Assembly (NCBI RefSeq): GCF_030814475.1
Contig: NZ_JAUSVF010000001.1
Span: 1,199,001 to 1,263,000 of the forward strand
Direction: 5' to 3'
Origin: Pararhizobium capsulatum DSM 1112
Lineage (GTDB): Bacteria; Pseudomonadota; Alphaproteobacteria; Rhizobiales; Rhizobiaceae
DNA: 64,000 nt
Both the position numbers and the translations under genes were made by a program. Numbering within the stretch: position 1 is the stretch's first letter; each line of letters opens with the position of its first letter. The notes under the pieces were generated by a model that made no database searches, was not told where the DNA came from, and was given only the letters and a program-made list of their open reading frames with translations. Shown in pieces: positions 41,953 through 50,881 of the stretch.

Positions 41953-43239
41953 ATGCCGCTATGTCCTGAAACTCGCTCTGCCTGGATAAAGGCCGATGGC
42001 ACCGGATCAATCCACACGCCGATGTCTTCCTCGGAAAATGTCGATGTCACGATCATTGGGGCAGGGTTCATGGGGTTGTCCACCGCGCTTGAGCTTGTGC
42101 GGCAGGGCAAATCCGTCAGGGTTTTGGAGGCAAATGAAGTCGGAACCGGTGCATCCGGGTTAAATGGTGGTCAGGTCATTCCCGGCCTGAAATATGATCC
42201 CGATTGGCTCATCGAGTATTTTGGCCCCGCGCGCGGCGAGGCAATGATCGCGTTTGCCCAGTCAACTGCGGACAGCGTCTTTGATCTCATCGATCGCGAG
42301 CATCTCAGTGTTCCCAGGGTGCGCAACGGCTGGATCCAGGCCGCACACACTGAAAATGCGCTTAAAGCAGCCCAGCGCCGTGACGGGCAGTGGCGCGCCC
42401 GTGGAGCTGACGTGCGCACGCTTGATGCGCAGGAGATCGAATCGCTGACAGGTGCTCGTGGTTATCTCGGCGGATGGCTGGATCGGCGCGCCGGCATCAT
42501 CGATCCCCTGGCCTTCGTCAGTCAGATGGCGGCCGCTGTCGTGCGGGCGGGTGGCCTGGTCACCGAGCGCACGAAAGCGCTGTCCGTAAGGCGGGAAGCC
42601 GGCGGCTGGACCGTCCAGGCGGAAGGGGGGCGGTCGGTCCGGTCCCGGTTTGTGGTCGTTGCCACGAACGCCTATAGCGACGATTTTGTGCCGGGGCTTG
42701 CGCGCACCATCGTGCCGTTACATTCATTCCAGATCGCAACAGAGCCGCTTCCGGACAGGCTGCAAAAGATCATCCTTCCCGGAGAGCAGGCGGTTTCCGA
42801 CTCCCGCAGAATCCTCGTTTATTACCGCAAAAGTGCGGACGGCCGGCTGGTGCTTGGCGGCAGGGGACGTATGGCCGAGCCGAAAAGCCAAGCCGATTGG
42901 AAGCATCTCGAACGCGCGATGCGGCGGCTCTATCCCGAGGTCGCGGGCGTTCCGATTGCAAGGCGCTGGTTTGGCCGTGTTGCGATGACCCCCGACCATT
43001 TGCCTCATATCCATGAGCCGGAGCCTGGATTGCTCACTGTCGTCGGTTGTCAGGGGCGCGGTGTCGGCATGATGACGGCGCTCGGCCAGCGATTTGCCTG
43101 TTACATCGAAACGGGGGATCGGACCGTGTTGCCATTTCCGGTCACCGCCATCCTGCCCATTCCATTTCACGCTTTCCGCCAGGTCGGCGTCGCCGCGATG
43201 ATTGCCTGGTATCGGCTGCTGGATGCGCTTGAAAAATGA
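41953..43239 (+). CDS. FAD-dependent amine oxidase (DAO family, PuuB-like)
   Basis: A 428-residue flavoenzyme. The FAD-binding motif is VTIIGAGFMGLSTALELV with the acidic residue in VRVLEANEVG, followed by GASGLNGGQVIPGLKYDPD, an arrangement typical of gamma-glutamylputrescine oxidase relatives. C-terminally there are PLHSFQIATEPL and VGCQGRGVGMMTALGQ. AGAGGT precedes ATG at 41953. It heads a cluster with a Pot-type ABC transporter and an aldehyde dehydrogenase, so it probably oxidises a polyamine or related amine to the aldehyde. Confidence 0.88.
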   Translation: MPLCPETRSAWIKADGTGSIHTPMSSSENVDVTIIGAGFMGLSTALELVRQGKSVRVLEANEVGTGASGLNGGQVIPGLKYDPDWLIEYFGPARGEAMIAFAQSTADSVFDLIDREHLSVPRVRNGWIQAAHTENALKAAQRRDGQWRARGADVRTLDAQEIESLTGARGYLGGWLDRRAGIIDPLAFVSQMAAAVVRAGGLVTERTKALSVRREAGGWTVQAEGGRSVRSRFVVVATNAYSDDFVPGLARTIVPLHSFQIATEPLPDRLQKIILPGEQAVSDSRRILVYYRKSADGRLVLGGRGRMAEPKSQADWKHLERAMRRLYPEVAGVPIARRWFGRVAMTPDHLPHIHEPEPGLLTVVGCQGRGVGMMTALGQRFACYIETGDRTVLPFPVTAILPIPFHAFRQVGVAAMIAWYRLLDALEK

Positions 43240-43265
43240 GGCAAGGCAAACGTCGCGCTTGACAT

Positions 43266-43283
43266 TTTTCATAAAAATGAAAA
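43266..43283. promoter_or_regulatory. Perfect dyad TTTTCAT-AAAA-ATGAAAA upstream of permease gene
   Basis: Seven-base perfect arms with a 4-base spacer lie about 37 bases upstream of the permease start. It shares TTTCAT and ATGA half-sites with the dyad at 41891-41922. Candidate binding site of the XRE-cupin regulator. Confidence 0.45.
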
Positions 43284-43319
43284 TTATGAAGTTAATTTCA
43301 CAATGGTGCGGGCGATCAC

Positions 43320-44201
43320 ATGAACAATGAAGGCGTTTCGCTCCGGGCATTTGACAGGACGCGGATCTTCCGCGGTTTCATGCTGACGCCGGGCGCGATC
43401 GTAACTCTCGTCCTCGTGCTCTTCGCCCTCTTCCTCGTCGTGTTCCTGTCAGTTCGCGTCAATGACGATTCCTTGCTCGGTGCTGGCGTGTCCCTCCAGA
43501 ACTTCGTTACGATCTTTACCGAGCCGCTTTACGGGCTCGTGGTGTTGAGGTCTCTGACGATCGCAGGGTTGGTCACGCTTGCCACTGTCGTCGCCGCCTA
43601 TCCCGTTGCCTATTATCTGGCGTTTCACGCCGGTCCACGCCGGAGCCTGATCCTCTTTCTTGTCACGCTGCCGTTCTGGACGAGTTATCTCCTGCGCGTC
43701 TTCGCCTGGAAAATCGTCCTTGCCTACAATGGAGTGCTGAATTCGGTGCTGATGCTCACCGGACTTTCAGCCGAGCCATCGACCTTGTTTCTCAATACGC
43801 CGGCGGCGGTCGTCCTCACGCTTGCTCATGCATACGCCCCCTTTGCGATCCTGCCGATCTTTGTTGCGCTTGAGACCATACCGAAATCTCTGATGGAGGC
43901 GGCGTCCGATCTCGGCGCCAGGCCCTTCACGACATTCCGGCGTGTCATACTGCCGAATTCGATGCCGGGGGTGCTGTCGGCAGCCGTCGTCGTGTTTGTC
44001 CCGACCGTCGGGGATTATGTCACCCCGGCCATGATCGGCGGACCGACCAGCACGATGATCGGCTCTCTGGTGCAGGCCCAGTTCGGAAAGGCAAATGATT
44101 GGCCCTTCGGCGCAGCCCTGGCCGTCATGGTCATGCTGGTCATTCTGGCCGTTGTTCTGATCGTCCGCCAGGCCGACCGGCTGTTTGGGAGCCGCACATG
44201 A
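43320..44201 (+). CDS. ABC transporter permease (PotB-like)
   Basis: A 293-residue inner-membrane protein with six predicted helices. The EAA loop is seen in LMEAASDLGARPFTTFRRVILPNSMPG. The N-terminal RIFRGFMLTPGAIVTLVLVLF and the VGDYVTPAMIGGPTSTMIG segment are characteristic of spermidine/putrescine permeases of the PotB/PotH type. Its stop overlaps the next permease start by ATGA. Confidence 0.92.
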   Translation: MNNEGVSLRAFDRTRIFRGFMLTPGAIVTLVLVLFALFLVVFLSVRVNDDSLLGAGVSLQNFVTIFTEPLYGLVVLRSLTIAGLVTLATVVAAYPVAYYLAFHAGPRRSLILFLVTLPFWTSYLLRVFAWKIVLAYNGVLNSVLMLTGLSAEPSTLFLNTPAAVVLTLAHAYAPFAILPIFVALETIPKSLMEAASDLGARPFTTFRRVILPNSMPGVLSAAVVVFVPTVGDYVTPAMIGGPTSTMIGSLVQAQFGKANDWPFGAALAVMVMLVILAVVLIVRQADRLFGSRT

Positions 44202-45016
44202 GCCGCCGGAACATAAAAACTGCGGGCAGCGGGTGGCTGCGTTGGTATGTCGGGCTCTATCTTGTCTTCCTGTATCTGCCCGTCGCCCTGATACCGCTCT
44301 TTTCGTTCAACGATTCCGTTCAGGCTGCCTTTCCGCTGAAGGGCTTCACCCTCGCCTGGTATGAAACGCTGATCGGAAACGAGACATTGATCGGCGCGCT
44401 GATAACGAGCCTTTCGATCGGGCTCGCCGCCGCGGCCATTGCGACCCTGTGTGGCATCACCATTGCCTACATGGATACGCAGGTCCGCTCCTCCGTCGCC
44501 AGGCTTATCTCCGGTATCGCTCGACTGCCCATTCTCATTCCTGGCGTTGTGGTCGGCATTTCGCTGCTGATCCTTGTGAACCTGCTGGGGTTCGGTCCCT
44601 CGCGGCTCGCGATCGTGCTTGGCCATGTTCTCGTCTGCCTGCCCACGACGGTCATCATCATGCGCGGGCGCTTCGCATCCATTCCGCGCAGCATTCCCGA
44701 GGCTGCGGAAGATCTCGGGGCAGGGGAGATGATCGTTTTCCGGCGCGTCATGCTGCCGCTGGCGCTGCCTGCAATTGGCTCGTCATTCATGCTCGCCTTT
44801 CTCACCTCGTTCGACGAATTCATCGTCGCTTTCTTCCTGGCTGGTACGCAGCCGACCTTGCCGCTTTATATCTGGAGCCAGCTGCGTTTCCCCAAGTCGC
44901 TGCCCACCGTGATGGCCCTTGGTACCGCCATCCTTGTGGTGTCGATTATCATCGCCGGCTGCGCCGAGCTTTTGCGGCAGCGTGGACTGTCGAGATCAAT
45001 GTCTTCCCGTGCCTGA
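44198..45016 (+). CDS. ABC transporter permease (PotC-like)
   Basis: A 272-residue permease with six helices. It has IPLFSFNDSVQAAFPLKGFTLAWYE near the N terminus and the EAA loop in PEAAEDLGAGEMIVFRRVMLPLALPA. TSFDEFIVAFFLAGTQPTLPLYIW is a PotC/PotI hallmark. Forms the heterodimeric channel with the preceding permease; the 4-base overlap indicates coupled translation. Confidence 0.92.
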   Translation: MSRRNIKTAGSGWLRWYVGLYLVFLYLPVALIPLFSFNDSVQAAFPLKGFTLAWYETLIGNETLIGALITSLSIGLAAAAIATLCGITIAYMDTQVRSSVARLISGIARLPILIPGVVVGISLLILVNLLGFGPSRLAIVLGHVLVCLPTTVIIMRGRFASIPRSIPEAAEDLGAGEMIVFRRVMLPLALPAIGSSFMLAFLTSFDEFIVAFFLAGTQPTLPLYIWSQLRFPKSLPTVMALGTAILVVSIIIAGCAELLRQRGLSRSMSSRA

Positions 45017-45045
45017 AACAAGAATAATCAAAGAGGAGAACTGCT

Positions 45046-46119
45046 ATGAAACATGATCATCGAGGCCGTTTCGCCAGACAGACATCAGGTGCCTTGACCG
45101 CGATGGCTCTTTTGCTGTCGCTCGGCCTGCCGGCCGAGGCTGCCGACAAGCTCACCTACTTCACCTGGTCAGGCTATGAGCTTCCCGACTTTCACAAGGC
45201 ATTTGATGCAGCCCATCCCGACAGCATCGATATCTCCGTCTTCGGCGACGACGATGATGCTTTCACCAAGGTAAAGGCCGGGTTCCGTCCGGACGTCGCA
45301 CATCCGTGCTACGACAAGATTGCCCGCTGGAACAAGGAGGGCCTGCTGCAGCCGATCGAGACCGCCAGGATCAAGAACTGGGACTCGATCTTCCCGGTCT
45401 TCCGGAACCTGCTTGATATTCAAGCCGGTGATGGCAAGGTGTGGATGGTTCCCTGGGATTGGGGCAACACGTCGATCCTCTATCGCACAGATCTCGTGAA
45501 GGACCCTGAAAAGAGCTGGAACCTTCTGTGGGACAAACAGTATGCCGGCCGTATCGCCACGATCGATGCCGTGCATGATACGCCTGTCGTCGCCGCGCTG
45601 CTGGCCGGCGTCAGCCCCTTCGACATGACGCCGGAGCAGCTCGACAAGGTCGCAGACAAGCTGCGGGAACAGCGTCCGCTCGTCTCGGCCTATACGACCG
45701 ACATGACCTCGGTCGAACAATCGCTCGCCAGCGGCCAGCTGGTCGCGGCAATGACCTGGAACGCATCGGCGGTTGCCCTGAAGAAACAGGGCGTACCAGT
45801 GGAATTCATGAAGCCGAAGGAAGGCATGCTGACCTGGGCATGCGGTTTCGTCATGCTGAAGGATGCGAAGAATATCGATCTTGCCTATGACTTCATCAAC
45901 AGCCGGCTTGAGGCGGAATCGGGCAAGGCGCTGATCGAGAACTACGGTTACGGCGCATCGACAACGTCCGCCTTCGCCGCCGTTCCCCAAGATGAACTGG
46001 AAAATCTGCAGCTCCCGTCCGATCCTGAAACCATGCTCAAGTCGACCGTCTTTACCGGTCCGATGAAGCAGAACGACGACCTTGCGAAGATGTTCGAGAA
46101 GGTCAAGGCAGGGGGCTGA
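45046..46119 (+). CDS. Periplasmic polyamine-type substrate-binding protein
   Basis: A 357-residue PotD/PotF-like protein with a signal peptide ending near PAEAADKLTYFTWSGYE. It has VFGDDDDAFTKVKAGFRPDVAHPCYDKI and VWMVPWDWGNTSILYRTDLV, where aromatic and acidic residues of the polyamine pocket normally lie, and LTWACGFVMLKDAKN. AGAGGAG precedes the ATG. It delivers substrate to the two permeases just upstream. Polyamine binding is inferred from family and context. Confidence 0.9.
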   Translation: MKHDHRGRFARQTSGALTAMALLLSLGLPAEAADKLTYFTWSGYELPDFHKAFDAAHPDSIDISVFGDDDDAFTKVKAGFRPDVAHPCYDKIARWNKEGLLQPIETARIKNWDSIFPVFRNLLDIQAGDGKVWMVPWDWGNTSILYRTDLVKDPEKSWNLLWDKQYAGRIATIDAVHDTPVVAALLAGVSPFDMTPEQLDKVADKLREQRPLVSAYTTDMTSVEQSLASGQLVAAMTWNASAVALKKQGVPVEFMKPKEGMLTWACGFVMLKDAKNIDLAYDFINSRLEAESGKALIENYGYGASTTSAFAAVPQDELENLQLPSDPETMLKSTVFTGPMKQNDDLAKMFEKVKAGG

Positions 46120-46185
46120 GCTTGCTATCCGTGGCCCGGATGCGATTGTCCGGGCCATTTTCCAATGTATCGATGTGGAGTGCCG

Positions 46186-46797
46186 ATGGACGCGGATGAT
46201 GTGACGAGCAAAGCCGAACGGGAGGCCGATGAGGCCGATGTTCGCGTAGGACGGCGCGTGCGGGCCCTGCGGCTCGAGAAGAACCTGTCTCTGGCGGATC
46301 TTGCTTCCAAAGCCGGAATATCGATCGGGGCGCTGAGCCAGATCGAGCGCGGCATGTCATCCCTGCGTGTTCGGGTCATCTGGCCGCTGGCCGCAGCCCT
46401 CGATGTGGAACCATCCGCGCTGATTGCCGATGGCAGCCAGCCTGTCAACGACCTCTATTGCGTGCGGGCAAACATTCGCCGTCCCCTGCCAGTCCATTCC
46501 GAAGGGATCACCAAGGATCTGCTGTCACCACCCGGTGCATTCCTGACCGGCATGTTGGTGACTGTCGAGCCCGGCGGCGGCACGGATGCCTATGCTCACA
46601 CTGGCCACGAATTCGGTGTCGTAACGACCGGCGAGGTCGAACTCGTGGTCGATTCCACGCGCTACATGTTGAAGACCGGGGACAGCTTCGCCTTCAAGAG
46701 CACGTTGCTGCATTCCTTCAGCAATCCGGGAACGGAGCACTGCACCATCGTGTGGGTGAACACCACGAAGCCTTCGGAGACGCGTGATGGCGACTGA
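46186..46797 (+). CDS. XRE-family regulator with C-terminal cupin (PuuR-like)
   Basis: A 203-residue regulator. The N-terminal helix-turn-helix is VGRRVRALRLEKNLSLADLASKAGISIGALSQIERG and the C-terminal cupin has GTDAYAHTGHEFGVVTTGEVELVV and GDSFAFKSTLLHSFSNPG. PuuR-type proteins repress polyamine catabolism genes until the amine binds. GGAG precedes ATG at 46186. It lies between the binding protein and the ATPase gene, whose start overlaps its stop, so it is autoregulated within the operon. The dyads at 41891 and 43266 are candidate targets. Confidence 0.9.
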   Translation: MDADDVTSKAEREADEADVRVGRRVRALRLEKNLSLADLASKAGISIGALSQIERGMSSLRVRVIWPLAAALDVEPSALIADGSQPVNDLYCVRANIRRPLPVHSEGITKDLLSPPGAFLTGMLVTVEPGGGTDAYAHTGHEFGVVTTGEVELVVDSTRYMLKTGDSFAFKSTLLHSFSNPGTEHCTIVWVNTTKPSETRDGD

Positions 46798-47872
46798 TGC
46801 TCTGCTTCGTCTGGATAGCGTGTCCAAGCATTTTTCAGGCGGCATTGTCGGCCTGAACAACATCAATCTTTCGATCGCAGAAGGGGAATTCCTGAGCCTT
46901 CTCGGTCCCTCGGGCTGCGGCAAGACCACGACGCTGCGCGTCATTGCAGGCTTCGAAGCCCCCACCGAGGGTGAAATCCGGCTTGATGGAAAAGACATCA
47001 CGCCGCTTCGTGCTTTCGACCGGCCGGTCAACACCGTGTTCCAGGACTACGCGTTGTTTCCGCACATGTCGGTTGCCGAGAATGTGGGCTTCGGTCTTTC
47101 GCTGAGGAAGATTGCCGCTTCTGAGCGCCGCAAGCGCGTTGCCGCAGCGCTCGATATGGTCGGCCTTGCTGACAAGATTAACCAGCGGGTGCAGGCACTC
47201 TCCGGTGGTCAGCGCCAGCGCGTCGCGCTCGCTAGGGCGATTATCTGCGAACCTCGAGTCCTCCTTCTCGACGAGCCCCTCTCTGCACTCGACGCGCATC
47301 TGCGCGAGCAGATGCAGGTGGAACTGAAACGCCTGCAGCGTGAGCTGGGCACGACATTTGTGATGGTCACACATGACCAGACCGAAGCTCTGTCCATCTC
47401 CGATCGCATCGTGGTGATGAACAAGGCGGCAATCGAGCAGATTGCCTCGCCGTCGGTACTTTACGACCGGCCGGCAACAGCCTTCGTCGCCGGGTTCATC
47501 GGCACGAGCAACCTGCTGAAGGTGCGCCTGGTCAGTCGCGATGCATCGGTCTTGCGCTTCGCCGCAGGGACACTTTCCCTTGACGTGCCTTCGAACGGAA
47601 ACACCGACTTGCAGCCGGGCGATGGCGCGACGCTGGGCGTGCGCCCCGAGGACATTCTTGTTTCGTACGAACGAGCCGAAGGCTCCGTGGGTGCGAGCGT
47701 GGAAAGCGTCGTTTTTCATGGACGCAGCCTGCGCGTGCACCTTCTCACCGAGGACAAGGACAGCCTGACGGCCGACATACCGCGGCAGGCAGAGCCTGCC
47801 GCTATGGCGACCGGTGAACACATCTTCGTATCGCTCCGGCCGGGCGCCTCCTGCCCGATCCTTCCGTCCTGA
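46787..47872 (+). CDS. ABC transporter ATP-binding protein (PotA-like)
   Basis: A 361-residue ATPase. Walker A is GPSGCGKTTTLR, signature LSGGQRQRVALARAI, Walker B VLLLDEPLSALD, H-loop MVTHDQTEAL. The TOBE-type regulatory domain follows (GVRPEDILVSYE). It energises the Pot-like permeases. ATG at 46787 has GGAG 7 bases upstream; the gene overlaps the XRE-cupin regulator by 11 bases. Confidence 0.95.
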   Translation: MATDALLRLDSVSKHFSGGIVGLNNINLSIAEGEFLSLLGPSGCGKTTTLRVIAGFEAPTEGEIRLDGKDITPLRAFDRPVNTVFQDYALFPHMSVAENVGFGLSLRKIAASERRKRVAAALDMVGLADKINQRVQALSGGQRQRVALARAIICEPRVLLLDEPLSALDAHLREQMQVELKRLQRELGTTFVMVTHDQTEALSISDRIVVMNKAAIEQIASPSVLYDRPATAFVAGFIGTSNLLKVRLVSRDASVLRFAAGTLSLDVPSNGNTDLQPGDGATLGVRPEDILVSYERAEGSVGASVESVVFHGRSLRVHLLTEDKDSLTADIPRQAEPAAMATGEHIFVSLRPGASCPILPS

Positions 47873-47897
47873 GCCAACCAACAACAGTGGAGTACCC

Positions 47898-49322
47898 ATG
47901 AACAACCATCTGCAATTCTTCATCGACGGTTCCTGGGTCGATCCCGTGACCCCAAGGACGATCGACGTCATCGACCCGTCGACCGAGGAAGCCTATACGG
48001 CAATTTCCGCAGGCGCCGCTGCAGATGTGGACAAGGCGGTCCGCGCCGCAAAGAGCGCTTTCGCAAGCTTTTCGCTGACTTCCAAGGAAGAACGTCTCGC
48101 GCTCCTGAAGCGGATCCTTGAATGCTACAACGACCGTTTCGAGGATATTGCGCAGGCGGTTAGCCAGGAAATGGGCGCACCCTTGCCCTTCGCCCGGGAT
48201 TCCCAGGCATGGGCAGGACGAGGGCATATGGAAGCAACCATCGCCGCTCTCGAAGGGTACACATTTAGCGAAGAACGCGGCTCGACGACGGTCATCAAGG
48301 AACCGATCGGTGTCTGCGCTCTCATCACGCCATGGAACTGGCCGCTGAACCAGATCGTGTGCAAGGTCGCTCCGGCGATAGCGGCGGGTTGCACGGTGGT
48401 GTTGAAGCCATCGGAAATCGCGCCGATCAGCGGCATCATATTCGCCGAAGTCATGGCGGCGGCTGGAACGCCGAAGGGTGTGTTCAACCTGGTAAATGGT
48501 ACCGGTCCCGATGTCGGCCAGGTCATGGCGGGGCATCCCGACGTCGATATGGTCTCGTTCACAGGATCGACGCGCGCCGGCATCATGGTCGCGAAGACCG
48601 CGGCCGACACCGTCAAGCGCGTTGCGCAAGAACTTGGCGGCAAGTCCGCGAACATCATCCTGCCCGATGCCGATTTCGAGACAGCAGTGACAAAGGGCGT
48701 CCAGGGCTGCTTCAGCAATACCGGCCAATCCTGCGATGCGCCGACGCGTATGCTGGTGCCAGCCGACCGCCATGAAGAGGTTCTGGCGATTGCCAGGAAG
48801 GCTGCGGAAGCCTTCAGGACAGGCTCTCCGAAGGCCGATGGCATCGATCTCGGACCAGTTGTCAGCCAAATCCAGTATGACAAGATTCAGCGGCTGATCG
48901 AAAGCGGCATCAGCGAAGGTGCAACGCTGGTAACGGGCGGCCCGGGCCGGCCCGAGGGATTGAACCGCGGCTACTACATCCGCCCGACAGTCTTCGGCAA
49001 TGTGACGCCGGACATGACAATTTCACGCGAGGAAATCTTCGGCCCTGTGCTGTCCATCATCTCCTACAAGGACGAGGAGGATGCCGTTCGCATTGCAAAC
49101 GACACCGTCTACGGCCTTGCCGCCTATGTTCAATCGACGAACATCGAACGCGCCCGTGCAGTTGCCAAGCGCATGCGCGCCGGCTCCGTCTATCTCAACT
49201 ATCCGGCCTGGGATACGTTCGCACCGTTCGGCGGCTACAAGCAGTCGGGAAACGGGCGCGAATATGCGGATTGGGCAATCCATGATTTCCTGGAAATCAA
49301 GGGTATCGTCGGCTGGGCGTAA
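47898..49322 (+). CDS. NAD(P)-dependent aldehyde dehydrogenase
   Basis: A 474-residue enzyme. It has the cofactor and oxyanion Asn in ITPWNWPLNQI, the catalytic Glu in VAQELGGKSANIIL and the catalytic Cys in NTGQSCDAPTRML. EEIFGPVLSIISY and PFGGYKQSGNGREY complete the fold. In this cluster it should oxidise the aminoaldehyde made by the amine oxidase to the acid. GGAG precedes ATG at 47898. It closes the polyamine operon. Confidence 0.94.
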   Translation: MNNHLQFFIDGSWVDPVTPRTIDVIDPSTEEAYTAISAGAAADVDKAVRAAKSAFASFSLTSKEERLALLKRILECYNDRFEDIAQAVSQEMGAPLPFARDSQAWAGRGHMEATIAALEGYTFSEERGSTTVIKEPIGVCALITPWNWPLNQIVCKVAPAIAAGCTVVLKPSEIAPISGIIFAEVMAAAGTPKGVFNLVNGTGPDVGQVMAGHPDVDMVSFTGSTRAGIMVAKTAADTVKRVAQELGGKSANIILPDADFETAVTKGVQGCFSNTGQSCDAPTRMLVPADRHEEVLAIARKAAEAFRTGSPKADGIDLGPVVSQIQYDKIQRLIESGISEGATLVTGGPGRPEGLNRGYYIRPTVFGNVTPDMTISREEIFGPVLSIISYKDEEDAVRIANDTVYGLAAYVQSTNIERARAVAKRMRAGSVYLNYPAWDTFAPFGGYKQSGNGREYADWAIHDFLEIKGIVGWA

Positions 49323-49539
49323 CCAATTGCCGTCATTTTCCCCCTGGTGGGCGGCTCTCTCACGGTTTGCGAGCGCCATCCACCACATCGGGTTGATGCC
49401 AACCGCAAGCTTCGGTTCAGTGATAGGCCCCGCCAAAGAGATGCCGGAAACAGCGGCTGACGGGTTGAGATGGCACCGGGCAAAGGCTATCAGGTGCCAA
49501 TCGCAAGCGGGTTCTCCGCAAACATAAGGCAATCCCGGC

Positions 49540-50466
49540 ATGACCCCAGATTTTCTCGTCACCCATTCCGGTGGCTTCCATGCCGATGAGCTGCTGTCCA
49601 GCGTCGTTCTCACCCGCCTCTTCCCGCAGGCCCGCCTCATTCGCAGCCGGTCACCGGAATGGATCACGCCGGCCGCCGATCGCATCATTTACGATGTGGG
49701 CGGCCTTTATGATCCTGCAGCCCAGGTCTTCGATCACCACCAGCGCGGGGCACCTCTTCGCGACGACGGCCAGCCATACAGTTCGTTCGGGCTGGTCTGG
49801 AAACATTATGGCCGCCGCTATCTTTCCGCCCTGGGTGTTTTGGAGGCAGATATCGAGGCGATACATACGTCGTTCGATACGAGCTTCGTGCTGCCGATCG
49901 ATCTGGTCGATAACGGCGCGCTTAGCCCCTCGACCGCTGGATCGCTCGCGACGCTGACGTTGCCCGTTCTGCTGGAAACCTTGAAGCCGGTGTTCGACGA
50001 GACCGACCCGGGGGTGGACGATCGTGCATTCCACAGGGCGCTTGCTGTCGCGGGCGTTTTTGTCGAGGCAAAGATAGGGCAAAGCGCGGCGAAGTTCCGC
50101 GCTGAAGGGTTGGTGTATCAGGCCATAAGGCAAGCAGGGGAGAGCCGCGTTCTTGAGCTTCCCATGGGAATGCCGTTCCGTTCGGCCGTCGTGAAGTCGG
50201 GCGCCGATCACCTGCTGTTCGTCGTTCATCCGCGCGAAAAGGACTGGTGTGTGACCGGCATTCGTCGCGCGGAGGAGGGATTTGACCTGCGCGCGGATCT
50301 GCCCGCGGCTTGGGCCGGCTTAACGGGGCGGGACCTTGAGACGGCTTGTGGCGTCGATGGCGCGAGCTTCTGCCACAATGGTCGCTTCATCGCTGCCGCG
50401 AGAACCCGCGAGGCTGCGCTGGCAATGGCAGAGTTGGCGGTAGCGGAAGCGTCTCAGTCTCGCTAA
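49540..50466 (+). CDS. MYG1-family metal-dependent hydrolase
   Basis: A 308-residue protein of the MYG1/UPF0160 group, related to DHH phosphoesterases. Metal-ligand motifs are THSGGFHADE near the N terminus and FDHHQRG (DHH-like). IPIDLVDNG-type sequence appears as LPIDLVDNGAL. The closing LETACGVDGASFCHNGRFIAAARTREAALAMAEL is family-typical. Eukaryotic MYG1 is a 3'-5' RNA exonuclease; the bacterial role is unproven. It stands alone between the polyamine and purine clusters. Confidence 0.9.
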   Translation: MTPDFLVTHSGGFHADELLSSVVLTRLFPQARLIRSRSPEWITPAADRIIYDVGGLYDPAAQVFDHHQRGAPLRDDGQPYSSFGLVWKHYGRRYLSALGVLEADIEAIHTSFDTSFVLPIDLVDNGALSPSTAGSLATLTLPVLLETLKPVFDETDPGVDDRAFHRALAVAGVFVEAKIGQSAAKFRAEGLVYQAIRQAGESRVLELPMGMPFRSAVVKSGADHLLFVVHPREKDWCVTGIRRAEEGFDLRADLPAAWAGLTGRDLETACGVDGASFCHNGRFIAAARTREAALAMAELAVAEASQSR

Positions 50467-50881
50467 TCCAAAGTGGTGCTGCACTATTCCAAAACCTTGC
50501 TTCAAGTGACCAAATTTGCTTTTCTTTAAATGCCCGATTTCATGCAGAGACCGCGGTTAAATGCGGTCGAATTTGCAAATCTGACGGGATGCATGGCGAC
50601 AACGACTATGAGTCGTGGATCGGGCCTGCGGCAAAAATGCCCTTGAAAATCTTGAAAGTCTTTTACAAAGACACAGCAAATGGCGCTCTAGCGCCGCCTG
50701 CTTGGAAGACGCACAATCCAGATCCTGTGAACGGGAGCAATGCGGTGACGCATCGCCGCCCGTCCAGCGCGACCGCCACGTCGTTTGATGTTGCGGTTGG
50801 ATAGTCCCGAGGCGGGAGGAGCGCGCTATCGGATCTTATCGTCGTTCGGCGGCGTCGGGGACGTCCGCCATGGGAGGGAAT
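50467..50881 (+). promoter_or_regulatory. Long leader of the purine permease gene
   Basis: About 415 bases. It contains the 17-nt motif at 50645-50661, a small hairpin GGCGC-TCTA-GCGCC near 50683-50696, and GC-rich segments before the ribosome-binding site GGGAGGG. The length allows a structured leader, but no known riboswitch class was recognised. Confidence 0.35.
50645..50661 (+). promoter_or_regulatory. Candidate purine-pathway operator, copy 1
   Basis: GAAAATCTTGAAAGTCT differs at one base from GAAAATTTTGAAAGTCT at 54375-54391 in the puuE/uraH divergent promoter. A weaker match lies near 60628. Shared motif upstream of two pathway promoters suggests a common regulator. Confidence 0.45.

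Noticed and set aside
46835..47971. 378-residue minus-strand frame
   Set aside because: Antisense of the PotA-like gene.
41953..49322. Complete Puu gamma-glutamylation pathway
   Set aside because: No gamma-glutamylputrescine synthetase or gamma-glutamyl-GABA hydrolase gene is present, so only uptake, oxidation and aldehyde steps are supported.
49323..49539. Possible gene between the aldehyde dehydrogenase and MYG1 genes
   Set aside because: Frames here are short and the minus-strand one is a shadow of both neighbours.
50467..50881. Guanine or xanthine riboswitch before the permease
   Set aside because: No purine-riboswitch core or other known class could be matched by eye; kept only as an open question.
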